A stretch of DNA of 64,000 nucleotides from CAADGU01 sp035444285. Lineage in GTDB: Bacteria > Chloroflexota > Anaerolineae > Promineifilales > Promineifilaceae. The notes beneath the pieces were generated by a model that was not told where the DNA came from, made no database searches, and saw only the letters and a program-made list of their open reading frames with translations. A program made the translations under genes and the position numbers. The stretch spans positions 1 to 64,000 of the forward strand of contig DAOMOK010000015.1 of assembly GCA_035444285.1 (NCBI GenBank), written 5' to 3'. This document shows positions 33,961-42,535 of this stretch, one piece after another. Numbering within the stretch: the first letter of the stretch is position 1; each line of letters opens with the position of its first letter.

Positions 33961-35874
33961 TCAAATCCCCATCAACGCATCATTCACCTGTTTGAGGAAC
34001 TGGTTGCTGACGGAGTACGCTTCCATGTCTTCCTTCACCTGGGCATAGAGCAGGGCGTTGTTGATGGCAAACCCCATCTGGTTGGCTACCGTATTCAGCA
34101 GGCGAATCTGGCGCGGCTGCCAGGTGTGGCTCTGGCGCATGGCCACCACCAGCACCCCCACCACCCGGCGATGGGCACGGCCGTCAATCATCACTTCCGG
34201 GCACGATAACGGCACCGCCGCCACCGCCTGCACCTGCTCCATCTCGTGCATCACCTGGCACAAGGCCATCGCCTGGGACACATCATTCAAATGGCGCGCC
34301 TTATTCTCGTGGGCCACCTCCCCTTCCAACGTATCCAAAATGGGCAAATGGCGCACGGCCTCCACAAATTCCGCCGACAACGCTTCATGCGCCGCCAGCC
34401 GCAGCCCGGCCCGTTCATTATCACTGTCTTCCATCAGATAGAGCCAGGCCGCTTCCGTCTGCAACATCTGTTTGATCCGCCCCAATACCTCCTCTAACAC
34501 CGGCCCCAACTCCAACGTCTGCACCAGCATCTCCGAAATATCGTTCAGCGTGGTAAAGTCGGCATTGTGGCGCTGCACTTCCTCTTCCGCTTCCATCATC
34601 GCCGCCAGCAGCAGTTCCAGGTCGCCCTCTTTGGCTTCCAGGGTCATGGAGGGCACATGCACACTGCGCGTGGGCAGCGTGGGCACGGCCGGCGGTTCAT
34701 CCAGCAGCGGCAGCAGCGATTGGCTCATGGTGATGAGGGGGTCAAACTGTACGGCCGTGAATGCCCCCACCTTATTACACGCTACCAAAATCACCCGCAT
34801 CTTCTGTTCTTCCGGGTCTGAGAAATAAGCGGCCACCAGCGACCGCGCCCCCTCCTCCTGTAAACTTTTCAACATGGGCAGCGGCTGGCGGGCATTCACC
34901 TGCGCCAGATTCTTCACCAACAAATTATGGGTCAGCAATTGGTGGAAGGGGAAATAAGCATACGAATTGCGGAACTGGGCATACTCGCTGGTAAAAATCG
35001 GCGACAAGCCATAATCGGCCGCCAGCGTAATCTGCAAATCCTCCTTCAGCTTATCTATAAAGAAAATCGCGCCAATCGTCCCACCTAAACTGGCGACCAG
35101 GTCGGCCAACTTGGCCTGCAACGGCGGCAGCAGCGGCGGCGGTGTTTCCAGGGTATCGGCCGTACCCTCCCCCGTCATCGCCTGGCTCAAAAACATCTCC
35201 GCCATATACCACAGCCGCTCCCGCAGCCGCAGCGATTCCAGCGCAATGGCAATACCCTGGGCAATGGCTATGAGAAAATGGGTGGAAGCGGGTGAAAAAC
35301 GAGACTCGTCCACCGTACCCGCCACCAGCGTGCCCAATAACTGCTCCCCGGCAAACAGCGGCAGGCTCATCAGGCTGCTCACCTCAGCCGCGGCTAACAA
35401 CATGCGCTCCCCTTCGTCGGCGCTCTCCGACTCTTCCACCAGCGCCCCCGTGCCCGCCACCAGATGGGGCATCAACGTGGCCGCACCGGCGTCAAACTGC
35501 TTGCCCGTCAGGATGCGCACCAGATCAGGCGTCAGCCCTTCATGCGCCCCCAATGATAACTCTTTGGTGGCCGGATCAATAATCACTATCGCGCCTACCT
35601 TCGCCTCGGTCATCTCCAACGCCTGCGACAGCCCCAGCTTCAGCAGCGCCGCCGGTTCCGTCATGCGGCTGGCCTGGTAGGGGAATGAGGTCAGGGCGCG
35701 TATGACCCGGTTGCGCCGTTCAATGTTCACGCCGGCCAACCGCAGCGTCGCCCGGTACCGCTCCATTTTCAGACGGGCATCTTCCAACTCTTTTTTTGTT
35801 CTTTCTAGCTCTTTACGGATGTTTGACGAACTACCCCATCCTCCTTTCATTGTTGTCACCATTTCGCTAACCAT
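33961..35874 (-). CDS. multi-GAF-domain cytoplasmic sensor
   Basis: 637 residues. A short coiled coil (about 20-50, RKELERTKKELEDARLK) is followed by a GAF domain at about 70-215 (EAKVGAIVIIDPATKELSL, SLMSLPLFAGEQLLGTLVAG). A diverged GAF domain at about 240-390 and a third GAF-like domain at about 430-610 (LEEVLGRIKQMLQTEAAWLY) complete it. It has no membrane helix and no output domain. It is the last gene of the chemosensory run, 42 bp after the RsbT-like gene, so it may report to CheA or to the RsbT-like kinase (inference). Start could be ATG at 35874, 35862 or 35850. It contains the TEAKVGAI pattern typical of GAF pockets, but no metal or chromophore residue can be assigned. Confidence 0.82.
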   Translation of the reverse strand: MVSEMVTTMKGGWGSSSNIRKELERTKKELEDARLKMERYRATLRLAGVNIERRNRVIRALTSFPYQASRMTEPAALLKLGLSQALEMTEAKVGAIVIIDPATKELSLGAHEGLTPDLVRILTGKQFDAGAATLMPHLVAGTGALVEESESADEGERMLLAAAEVSSLMSLPLFAGEQLLGTLVAGTVDESRFSPASTHFLIAIAQGIAIALESLRLRERLWYMAEMFLSQAMTGEGTADTLETPPPLLPPLQAKLADLVASLGGTIGAIFFIDKLKEDLQITLAADYGLSPIFTSEYAQFRNSYAYFPFHQLLTHNLLVKNLAQVNARQPLPMLKSLQEEGARSLVAAYFSDPEEQKMRVILVACNKVGAFTAVQFDPLITMSQSLLPLLDEPPAVPTLPTRSVHVPSMTLEAKEGDLELLLAAMMEAEEEVQRHNADFTTLNDISEMLVQTLELGPVLEEVLGRIKQMLQTEAAWLYLMEDSDNERAGLRLAAHEALSAEFVEAVRHLPILDTLEGEVAHENKARHLNDVSQAMALCQVMHEMEQVQAVAAVPLSCPEVMIDGRAHRRVVGVLVVAMRQSHTWQPRQIRLLNTVANQMGFAINNALLYAQVKEDMEAYSVSNQFLKQVNDALMGI

Positions 35875-35916
35875 AATCTTGATAGAGGTGGCTCGATAGG
35901 TATCGAACCACCTCTA

Positions 35917-36327
35917 TCAAGCTAACCACTTCATCAACGTCACCCGCACATTCTTCGCGCCAACTTCTTCCACCAGCCCTTCATCCACCAGCGCCAGGGC
36001 GTTGGTGAGGGCAGAATCGTGCTGCGATGCCTGCGTCACTTGCCCATCGGCTTCCAGTAACTTTTCATCGCTGGTATCAATGCTGGTCACTTGAATGCCC
36101 ACATGCTCTGGCGTATTGACACCAGCGATAAGTATTTCGCCCGGTGTGTTAATTTTTAGGGCCAAAATACGAGCCAGCTCACTGGCTGCCAGCGAGATAC
36201 GCGCCTGGTCAATGGTGCCAAAACCCATGGCGCGGGCGACTTCACGCGCCCGCAGCCGCGCCGTCACAATGTCCAGGTCGCTCTTAATTACAATCCTTTC
36301 ACTCACCGTCTTATTTACTTTATCCAT
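35917..36327 (-). CDS. RsbT-like serine/threonine kinase (anti-sigma regulatory HATPase)
   Basis: 136 residues from the ATG at 36327, with GGGAAGGG six bases upstream. The RsbT pattern is visible: IVIKSDLDIVTARLRARE, VARAMGFGTIDQARISLAASELARI (N-box equivalent) and a weak G-box region. In other bacteria RsbT phosphorylates RsbS/RsbR and releases RsbU. None of those partners is in this window, so here it probably phosphorylates a different target. The glycine-rich ATP lid is short and unusual (VTSIDTSDEKLL), so kinase activity is uncertain. It lies between the single receiver protein and the GAF protein. Confidence 0.75.
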   Translation of the reverse strand: MDKVNKTVSERIVIKSDLDIVTARLRAREVARAMGFGTIDQARISLAASELARILALKINTPGEILIAGVNTPEHVGIQVTSIDTSDEKLLEADGQVTQASQHDSALTNALALVDEGLVEEVGAKNVRVTLMKWLA

Positions 36328-36450
36328 CGCAACCCTTCCCTTGAAGCCCTTCCCTTGAAGCCCTTCCCTCTTCACCGATTACCGACCACCGATTACCGAT
36401 TACCACTACAAACCTTCGCGCTCTTCGCGTCCTTCGCGGATATAGTCTGT

Positions 36451-36849
36451 TCATAGCAGCCCCATCTGTTTGATGGTTTCCAGCAAGACCAGATCGGCAA
36501 AGTTATCTTTGGGTATGTAATCCACGGCGCCGGTATTCAGGCCAATCAGGGCATCCTCGGCGCGGTCACGGGTGGTGAGCATGATGACCGGGATTTCGGC
36601 TACGGAGGGATCGGCCTTGAGGCGGCGACATACTTCAAAACCGTTGATGTCCGGCAGTTCAATATCCAGAATAATCAGATCATAGAATGATTCGTGGGCA
36701 GCTTGCAATCCATCACGGCCGTTTGCCACCCAGCGCACCATACAACCGTTTTCTTCTAAATTAGTCTTGAAACGTAGTGCTTGCACGGCCGTGTCCTCTA
36801 CCAATAATATCGCCGCGCCGCCATTGGGTTCAGGGTTGGTTGTTGTCAT
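36451..36849 (-). CDS. single-domain response regulator (CheY-like)
   Basis: 132 residues. The receiver domain has the acidic pair VED (Glu18, Asp19), phospho-acceptor Asp62 in LIILDIELPDINGFEV, the conserved Thr in VIMLTTRDRAED and Lys in DYIPKDNF. Full length for a CheY-type protein with a 12-residue N-terminal extension. It probably is a phosphate target of the hybrid CheA. It follows cheB after a repeat-bearing gap. Its output is unknown, as no flagellar motor genes occur nearby. Confidence 0.93.
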   Translation of the reverse strand: MTTTNPEPNGGAAILLVEDTAVQALRFKTNLEENGCMVRWVANGRDGLQAAHESFYDLIILDIELPDINGFEVCRRLKADPSVAEIPVIMLTTRDRAEDALIGLNTGAVDYIPKDNFADLVLLETIKQMGLL

Positions 36850-36913
36850 TGTTCGCTCCGCTGAAATTGGGTAATTACCACATCGTTAACAAAACAATCT
36901 CAACTTCTCATGC

Positions 36914-36997
36914 CATTCCAACGAGCCTTCGAGGAAGAATCCCTCCCACTTGTACATGAAAAGGATTCCTCGCGCCGAAGGCTCCGCTCGGAATGAC
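36914..36997. repeat. ATTCCGAGCGGAG-type inverted repeat
   Basis: ATTCCAACGAGCCTTCGAGG at the left and CGAAGGCTCCGCTCGGAAT at the right form imperfect inverted arms about 20 bp long, with a central segment that also pairs (AGGAAGAATCC/GGATTCCT). A shorter relative lies at 46801-46854. This resembles a repeat seen in very many bacterial genomes. It occupies the 222-bp gap between the receiver gene and cheB. Confidence 0.8.
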
Positions 36998-37071
36998 AGG
37001 TGAGCATCAAAGTTAAGAGAGTTTATTGAACGGCGTAATTACATTATTACTCAATTGCACAGTTACCTCTA

Positions 37072-38106
37072 CTACAAATATCCCAAAATCCTCTCCGCAA
37101 TTTTATCCACCGGCTGCACCGTTTCCACCGCATTTTTTTGAATGGCCGCAGCGGGCATCCCAAAAATAAGGCTGGTGGCTTCATCCTGGGCCAGAGTGTG
37201 CGCGCCGGTTTGTCGCAGCGCCGCCAATCCCTGCACGCCATCATCACCCATACCGGTAAGAATGACGCCGACGGCCGTGTCCCCATACACCTGCGCCGTC
37301 GTAGCAAACAGCCGGTCGGCCGAGGGGCAGTAGCGGTCGTCCAGCACAGGTGGCAGCAGCATCACCGTGCCACCCGCCTTCACGACCAGATGGCGGTCAT
37401 CCGGGGCCACAAGTACCAGGCCGGGGCACAACACCTCGCCAGCCTGCGCCAGACGCACAGACAGCGCCGTTTGCCGGTTCAGCCAGGCCGCCAGATCGGC
37501 GGCAAAACCACGCGCCACATGCTGCACCACCAGAATCGGCGCCGGAAAATCGGCCGGTAAACGGCCCAACACGGCCGTCAGCGCGCCCGGCCCGCCCGTT
37601 GATGCCGCCAGAGCTAACAGGTGGACACGGCCGTGCCGTTTTGCCATTTTGGCCGGTATCGCTGGGATGGGGGTTGGATACGGCCGTCGCACCACCTTCA
37701 CGCCCGCCATCAACTTCACCTGTTTCACCAGTTCCGCCGTCACCTCCGGGCCATCGTCCAGCGCCGGTTTGGGTACTATCGTGACCGCCCCGGCCTGCAA
37801 CGCCTGAAACGTCATCTCCTTCTTACCCTTGGGCAATTGGCCGCTCATCATCACAATCGGGCAGGGCGCTTCCGCCATAATTTGCCGCACCGCCTCATAC
37901 CCATTCAGGTGGGGCATATACACATCCATCGCCACCACATCCGGGTGCAGCCGTTTCGCCAGCCGCACCGCCTCCGCGCCATCCCGCGCCGCACCCACCA
38001 CCTGTACACCCGGTGTATTCTGGAAAATCGTCACCAGCAACTCCCGGCAAACCGGCGAATCTTCGGCCACGAGGAGGCGGATGGGGGTTTGGGGGAGGTC
38101 GGTCAT
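37072..38106 (-). CDS. cheB: chemotaxis protein-glutamate methylesterase CheB
   Basis: 344 residues. The receiver domain covers 1-125 (LLVAEDSPVCRELL, phospho-acceptor Asp61 in VVAMDVYMPHLNGYEA). The methylesterase domain covers 155-344 with the catalytic triad: Ser169 in LALAASTGGPGAL, His196 in LVVQHVARG and Asp in ILTGMGDDGV. It removes methyl groups from receptor glutamates and opposes CheR. It follows the cheA gene after a 77-bp repeat-filled gap. Regulated by phosphorylation from CheA (family knowledge). Confidence 0.97.
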   Translation of the reverse strand: MTDLPQTPIRLLVAEDSPVCRELLVTIFQNTPGVQVVGAARDGAEAVRLAKRLHPDVVAMDVYMPHLNGYEAVRQIMAEAPCPIVMMSGQLPKGKKEMTFQALQAGAVTIVPKPALDDGPEVTAELVKQVKLMAGVKVVRRPYPTPIPAIPAKMAKRHGRVHLLALAASTGGPGALTAVLGRLPADFPAPILVVQHVARGFAADLAAWLNRQTALSVRLAQAGEVLCPGLVLVAPDDRHLVVKAGGTVMLLPPVLDDRYCPSADRLFATTAQVYGDTAVGVILTGMGDDGVQGLAALRQTGAHTLAQDEATSLIFGMPAAAIQKNAVETVQPVDKIAERILGYL

Positions 38107-38107
38107 A

Positions 38108-38180
38108 CTTGTTCGTAAACCGTAATCCGTGACCCGTAATCCGACGGGTCACGGATTACGGGTCACGGGTTACGGATAAC
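38108..38180. repeat. CCGTAATCC/GGATTACGG-word array
   Basis: Words such as CCGTAATCCGTGACCCGTAA are mirrored by GGGTCACGGATTACGGGTC, giving a long potential hairpin that fills the entire gap between cheA and cheB. Related words occur at 17354-17402 and inside cheA at 38575-38655. Confidence 0.75.
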
Positions 38181-38183
38181 GGC

Positions 38184-40508
38184 TTACAGAGTCAACTGCT
38201 CAATCATCTCCAACAAATTCCCCTGGTCAAAACGGTTTTTCACAATGTAAGCATCAGCGCCGACTTCAATGCCGCGCGCTTTGTCAGCCGGGGAATCACG
38301 CGATGTTACCAAAATGACCGGGATGTCTTTATAGCGCATATCCAGTTTCACCCGCCGCGTCAGGTCAAAACCATCCAGGCGGGGCATGTTCACATCGGTC
38401 ACAATCACATCTGGTAAATGGGCATCCGTCACCAACAGACCCAGCGCCTCCTCACCATTAGTCGCCAGCCGCACCTGATACCCCTGCGCTTCCAGAATGT
38501 TCTTCTCCAGCGTGCGGGTGGTGATGGAGTCGTCTACGACGAGGACAGTCTTGGAGCGTGACCCGTTATCCATGACCCGTAATCCGTGATGCGTGATGCG
38601 TGATGCGTGACTCGTCGGCTGACGGTTTACGGATAACGACTCACGGCTTACGAAATTGGCTGCCAGTTTCAGCAAATCGGCGGCGTGCAGCACCAGCACA
38701 ATCTGCCCAGAACCGAGCGTGGTAGCCCCCATCAGCCCACCGACGCGGGCCAACTGGCTACCCAGGCTTTTAATGACCAGTTCTTGTTCCCCCACCAGGC
38801 TGTCTACCACCAGCGCCAGCCGCCTTTCGGCCACGCCGATGATGACAACGGTCAGCCGGTCGGCAGATGGCGGCGTGGCCGGTAACTCTAACAAATCGGC
38901 CAGATAAGCCAGGGCAATGGGCTGGCCCTGCTCTACAATCACTTCCCGTCCTTCCAGATGGGTGATGGCTTGCGGCGGCACAAACAGCATCCGCTCCACG
39001 GTAGTCAACGGCAGGGCAAAGGTTTGCCCACCCGCCGTCAGCAGCAAGCCGCGTGAACTGGTCAGGGTGAGCGGCAGGATCATGGTGAAAGTCGTGCCCT
39101 GCCCTGGGACAAAGTTGACGGTCAGGCTGCCGTGCAGCGCCTCAACATTCTGGCGGGCCACATCCAGCCCCACACCACGCCCGGAAATATCGGTAATGCG
39201 GGCGCTGGTGGAGAACCCGGCGCGGAAGATGAGGGCAGCGGCCTCGGCGTCGCTGAGAGCGGCGGCTTCGGCGGAGGTGAGCAGATGGTGGCGCACGGCC
39301 GTGTCCCTTAACCGCGCCACAGCCAACCCCGCCCCATCATCCTGTACGGTGATGATCACATTGTTCCCCTGCTGCCCGGCGCTGATGGTAATGGTAGCCT
39401 GGGGTGGTTTGTTTGATTGCTGGCGCACGGCCGTTGGCTCGATGCCGTGATCCACCGCATTGCGCAGCAGGTGCATGAGCGGGTCTTTCATCTGCTCCAA
39501 CAGCCGCTTGTCCAGTTCCGTCTCGCCATCGATGATGACCAGGGCTACCTGTTTGTCTTGCTGCCGCGCCAGGTCACGCACCATGCGGTCAAACGGGGTG
39601 GTAATGGTGGTCAGCGGCAGCATCCGCACTCGTTTGATCCCTTCTTCCAGTTCACCCATAATCAACGAGAGACGCAGCAGGTCATTGCCAAACTGACGGT
39701 GGAGGGTACTGGTCTGAACATTCAACTGGCGCAACTGTTCTTGATTACGGTCAAGAAATTCCAGCAGCGGCGGCAGCTCTTTGGGCAGGAGGCTGCGGCC
39801 CGAAGCCATTTCCGGTGTACCATCTGCCTCATCAGGCGCCCAACGAACCAGACGGTGATAATAGGCCCGCTGCACCCGCCACTCTTTCTGCCAGGCGGCG
39901 GCTAATTGCTGCATCTGCCCTATCTCCGCCAGCCGTTGTTCGGCGCGAATTTTTACGGCTAACAGTTCGCTCAACTGCACCATGAGCGCATCCAGCTTGC
40001 TGACGGCTACGCGGATCGTCTCATCGGGGGCAGCGGATGGGAGCGGATAAGCAGATGGGGGAGGCGGGGTGGGCAGTGGGGATGCTGGCTGTGGCGTGGT
40101 TGGCTGCTGCACGGCCGTTTCCAGACGGGCGAGCAGGGCTAAGACAGTGGCAGGAATCGCGGTGTTGCCGCTTTCCGCCTGGGCCACCAACAGTTCCACC
40201 GCGTCTAACGACTGGTAGAGCATGTCAAACAGATCGGGCGTGAAGGGGAGACGGCCGTCCTTCGTCAATGAGAGCAGTTCTTCCAGAGCGTGGCCGAGGC
40301 TTTCGACGGCCGTCAATCCCACCGCCCGCGCCGAACCCTTCAGACTATGCGCCTCACGGAAAATCTCGTCCAGTGTAGCCTGCCGCTGCGGACTGTCCGG
40401 TTCCCGTTCCAACGCCAACAAACCCTGCATCATGGTTTGCAGGTGTTCGCGTTGTTCCGTCTGGAACGTGGCGATAAGTTTGCGGCGGATGTCTTCGCTT
40501 AATCCCAT
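38184..40508 (-). CDS. cheA: hybrid chemotaxis histidine kinase CheA-REC
   Basis: 774 residues. Order: HPt (phospho-accepting His54 in FREAHSLKGSARAVG), Pro-rich linker, dimerisation helices with RMLPLTTITTPFDRMV, HATPase (LLRNAVDHGIE, QDDGAGLAVARLRD, DISGRGVGLDVAR), CheW-like domain (about 500-620) and C-terminal receiver (VLVVDDSITTRTLEKNILEA, phospho-acceptor Asp in VIVTDVNMPRLDGFD). It lacks a separate P2 domain. The fused receiver is typical of chemosensory systems that control pili or other cell functions. The linker before the receiver (NRQPTSHASRITHHGLRV) is encoded by an intergenic-type repeat array. The gene follows the MCP gene directly. Confidence 0.96.
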   Translation of the reverse strand: MGLSEDIRRKLIATFQTEQREHLQTMMQGLLALEREPDSPQRQATLDEIFREAHSLKGSARAVGLTAVESLGHALEELLSLTKDGRLPFTPDLFDMLYQSLDAVELLVAQAESGNTAIPATVLALLARLETAVQQPTTPQPASPLPTPPPPSAYPLPSAAPDETIRVAVSKLDALMVQLSELLAVKIRAEQRLAEIGQMQQLAAAWQKEWRVQRAYYHRLVRWAPDEADGTPEMASGRSLLPKELPPLLEFLDRNQEQLRQLNVQTSTLHRQFGNDLLRLSLIMGELEEGIKRVRMLPLTTITTPFDRMVRDLARQQDKQVALVIIDGETELDKRLLEQMKDPLMHLLRNAVDHGIEPTAVRQQSNKPPQATITISAGQQGNNVIITVQDDGAGLAVARLRDTAVRHHLLTSAEAAALSDAEAAALIFRAGFSTSARITDISGRGVGLDVARQNVEALHGSLTVNFVPGQGTTFTMILPLTLTSSRGLLLTAGGQTFALPLTTVERMLFVPPQAITHLEGREVIVEQGQPIALAYLADLLELPATPPSADRLTVVIIGVAERRLALVVDSLVGEQELVIKSLGSQLARVGGLMGATTLGSGQIVLVLHAADLLKLAANFVSRESLSVNRQPTSHASRITHHGLRVMDNGSRSKTVLVVDDSITTRTLEKNILEAQGYQVRLATNGEEALGLLVTDAHLPDVIVTDVNMPRLDGFDLTRRVKLDMRYKDIPVILVTSRDSPADKARGIEVGADAYIVKNRFDQGNLLEMIEQLTL
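38575..38655. repeat. GTGATGCG-word array inside cheA
   Basis: CGTAATCCGTGATGCGTGA repeats the word GTGATGC three times and continues with GGTTTACGGATAACGACTCA words. It is in frame and encodes the flexible segment between the CheW-like and receiver domains. The identical words otherwise appear only in gaps (16001-16049, 44685-44710), so this looks like a repeat captured in a domain linker. Confidence 0.7.
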
Positions 40509-40516
40509 GACATTTT

Positions 40517-40544
40517 GTAGGACGATTTTGCAAAATCGTCCTAC
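40517..40544. repeat. GTAGGACGATTTTG palindrome that supplies a stop codon
   Basis: A perfect 28-bp palindrome, sister to 16835-16862 with a compensated G-to-A change in the stem. The TAG stop of the MCP gene (40541-40543) lies in its right arm, and it ends 9 bp before the cheA start. Confidence 0.88.
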
Positions 40545-41761
40545 TTTAACTTATACCTATCCACAATCGCCTCCATCTGCTGCGCCAGGGAGGTGAGTTC
40601 CTGGGCGGAAAGTTCTACCTGGCGGGTGGAGGCCATATTTTGCACGGTGGCCTGATTAATACTGTGCATGGCCTGGGCCAACTGCTCCATACCGGTCATT
40701 TGCTGCTGGGCGCTGGCCACAATTTGTTGAGCGGCGTTGGCGCTTTCGGCAATGCTGGCGGCTAACTGCTGGATGGCCTCGCCCGTTTGCCCGGTTAGCT
40801 GCACGCCCACTTCCACACCTTTGTTGCCCTCTTCCGTCGCCATCACAGCCATATTGGTGGCCCGCTGAATCTCGTTCAGAATCGCCTTTACCTGAGCAGT
40901 GGCCTGGCGGGATTGTTCGGCCAGATTGCGCACCTCCACGGCGACAACGGCAAAACCTTTGCCGTGTTCACCAGCCCGCGCCGCTTCTACCGAGGCGTTC
41001 AGCGCCAATAAATTGCTCTGGGCGGCAATGTCATTCACTGTAGCGGTAATTTCGCCAATTTGCTGCGTCTGTTCACTGAGCAGCAGGATATTTTCGGCAA
41101 TGCCATCCACCAACTGCTTGATTTGGGCCATGCTGTTGATGGTATTGCTGACGGTTTGCTGGCCGATCTGGGAGACATCGCGGGTGTACAGCGATTGCTC
41201 GGCCACCTGCTGCGCCTTTTGGAAGGCTTGTTCGGCGATGGCCCGTACTTCGTCTATGGTGGTGGAGGTTTGAGAGATGGCGGTGGAGTTTTCGGTGGCG
41301 GAGGCGGCCTGCTGCGACGTAGCTGCCAGGATTTCCGCCGCACCTACAGAAATGTTGGCGCTGGCGTCACTGATCTGATTGGTGATGCGGGTCATACTTT
41401 CCACCATGCCATTGAGGTTGTGCCCCAGGGTACTCATCTCGTCATCAACGCCATTGACAGAGAGGCGAACAGTGAGGTCGCCGCTGGCAACACGTTCGAT
41501 AAAGCGATTGTAATCGTTGACGGTGTTTTCGATGGCCTCTTTGGAGCGGGTGATGCTGCGGGCGATGAAAAGGCCAAAGATGGTGGTAAGGACAAGGAGA
41601 ATAATCACGGCCGTGACCATCACTGCCACTGCCGACCCCATCTCAGCGCCGCTGACAACATTGATTTGCCACAGGGCAACGGCCGTCAACAGCAGCAATG
41701 CCACACCATAAACACCCATCAACCAAAAAAGCCGCGCGCGGGTTGTTGTATTCTTCAACAT
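40541..41761 (-). CDS. methyl-accepting chemotaxis protein
   Basis: 406 residues. Two adjacent membrane helices (about 12-32 and 42-66) with only a 10-residue loop, then HAMP (ARSITRSKEAIENTV) and a methyl-accepting coiled coil with the conserved hairpin tip LNASVEAARAGEHGKGFAVV and VEVRNLAEQS. There is no extracellular ligand domain, so input must come from the membrane, the cytoplasm or a partner. The C-terminus (VDRYKLK) has no CheR-tethering pentapeptide. It is the only receptor in the operon and lies between cheW and cheA. Confidence 0.95.
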   Translation of the reverse strand: MLKNTTTRARLFWLMGVYGVALLLLTAVALWQINVVSGAEMGSAVAVMVTAVIILLVLTTIFGLFIARSITRSKEAIENTVNDYNRFIERVASGDLTVRLSVNGVDDEMSTLGHNLNGMVESMTRITNQISDASANISVGAAEILAATSQQAASATENSTAISQTSTTIDEVRAIAEQAFQKAQQVAEQSLYTRDVSQIGQQTVSNTINSMAQIKQLVDGIAENILLLSEQTQQIGEITATVNDIAAQSNLLALNASVEAARAGEHGKGFAVVAVEVRNLAEQSRQATAQVKAILNEIQRATNMAVMATEEGNKGVEVGVQLTGQTGEAIQQLAASIAESANAAQQIVASAQQQMTGMEQLAQAMHSINQATVQNMASTRQVELSAQELTSLAQQMEAIVDRYKLK

Positions 41762-41797
41762 ACGTTCCTCAGAAAATGGTCAAATCTGTCTTTATTT

Positions 41798-41892
41798 GTA
41801 AGCGTTCAGTCCCTCTGGAGACCTGACAGGTTTTTGGCCTGTAAAGCTTCAAGTTGAACGAGTAATAAACCTGTCAGGTCTGAACGATTACC
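41798..41892. repeat. 95-bp dispersed palindromic repeat, copy 2
   Basis: Matches 1676-1770 at 94 of 95 positions, same orientation, 40 kb away. It fills most of the gap between the cheW and MCP genes. Such conservation at this distance suggests recent movement or gene conversion. Confidence 0.92.
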
Positions 41893-41903
41893 TTTATTCA
41901 TCA

Positions 41904-42467
41904 TCAGGCGCCCGGTTCTTCGTAAACAACCAACTGTTTTTGCTCAAAGAGGGCATTTAACTCGACGATGGCGCACATGCCCGGCGCAATGCCACGTATG
42001 AATGAGGCAATGCCGTCTGCGGCGGTTGTCAGCGGCGGCTCTATTTCCACGTCGAGTACCATCGTCACATCTTCCACCAGGTCGGCCAAAAATCCAACTT
42101 CAATCCCGGCGGCCTGTACCACCACAATCTGGCTGGTAGCCAGCAGGCTGCGCCCAGGCAGGGCCAACACCGCCTGTAAATCTATGACCGAAAGAAAACG
42201 GCCGCGCGCGCTAAAAATACCCACCACATAATCGGGCGTTCGCGGCACGGGTGTGATGGGCTGTGGTGGATAGAGTTCCAACACATGGGCCGCATCAATG
42301 GCATACCGTTCCTGGCCTAACTGGAAAATGAGCAGATGCAGCAAACGGCCGTCTGTCTCTGCCGCCGCCGGTTTTGCTAACTCTTGCGCCCGCCGCGCCA
42401 GAATCGCCGCCACCTGCACGGGGGTGTAGTCGGGGTCAATGATGGTGATGGGAGACTGTGTTTCCAT
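41904..42467 (-). CDS. cheW: CheW-like coupling protein
   Basis: 187 residues. The CheW fold spans about 40-175: LLIFQLGQERYAIDAAHVLE, PRTPDYVVGIFSARGRFLSV (the CheA/receptor contact) and VIDLQAVLALP. It links receptors to CheA. It follows cheR after a 64-bp gap filled with GTGAGCAGGTG words. The second CheW of the operon is at 43986-44519. Confidence 0.94.
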   Translation of the reverse strand: METQSPITIIDPDYTPVQVAAILARRAQELAKPAAAETDGRLLHLLIFQLGQERYAIDAAHVLELYPPQPITPVPRTPDYVVGIFSARGRFLSVIDLQAVLALPGRSLLATSQIVVVQAAGIEVGFLADLVEDVTMVLDVEIEPPLTTAADGIASFIRGIAPGMCAIVELNALFEQKQLVVYEEPGA

Positions 42468-42481
42468 CGTCGTACTGAAAA

Positions 42482-42535
42482 TGAGTGGGTGAGCAGGTGA
42501 AAGAGTGAGCAGGTGTCACCCTTTCACCTGCTCAC
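42482..42535. repeat. GTGAGCAGGTG-word hairpin
   Basis: GGGTGAGCAGGTGAAAG and CTTTCACCTGCTCACCC are perfect 17-bp inverted arms around a loop that repeats GTGAGCAGGTG. The cheR stop codon (42532-42534) lies just at the right arm's edge. Confidence 0.8.
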
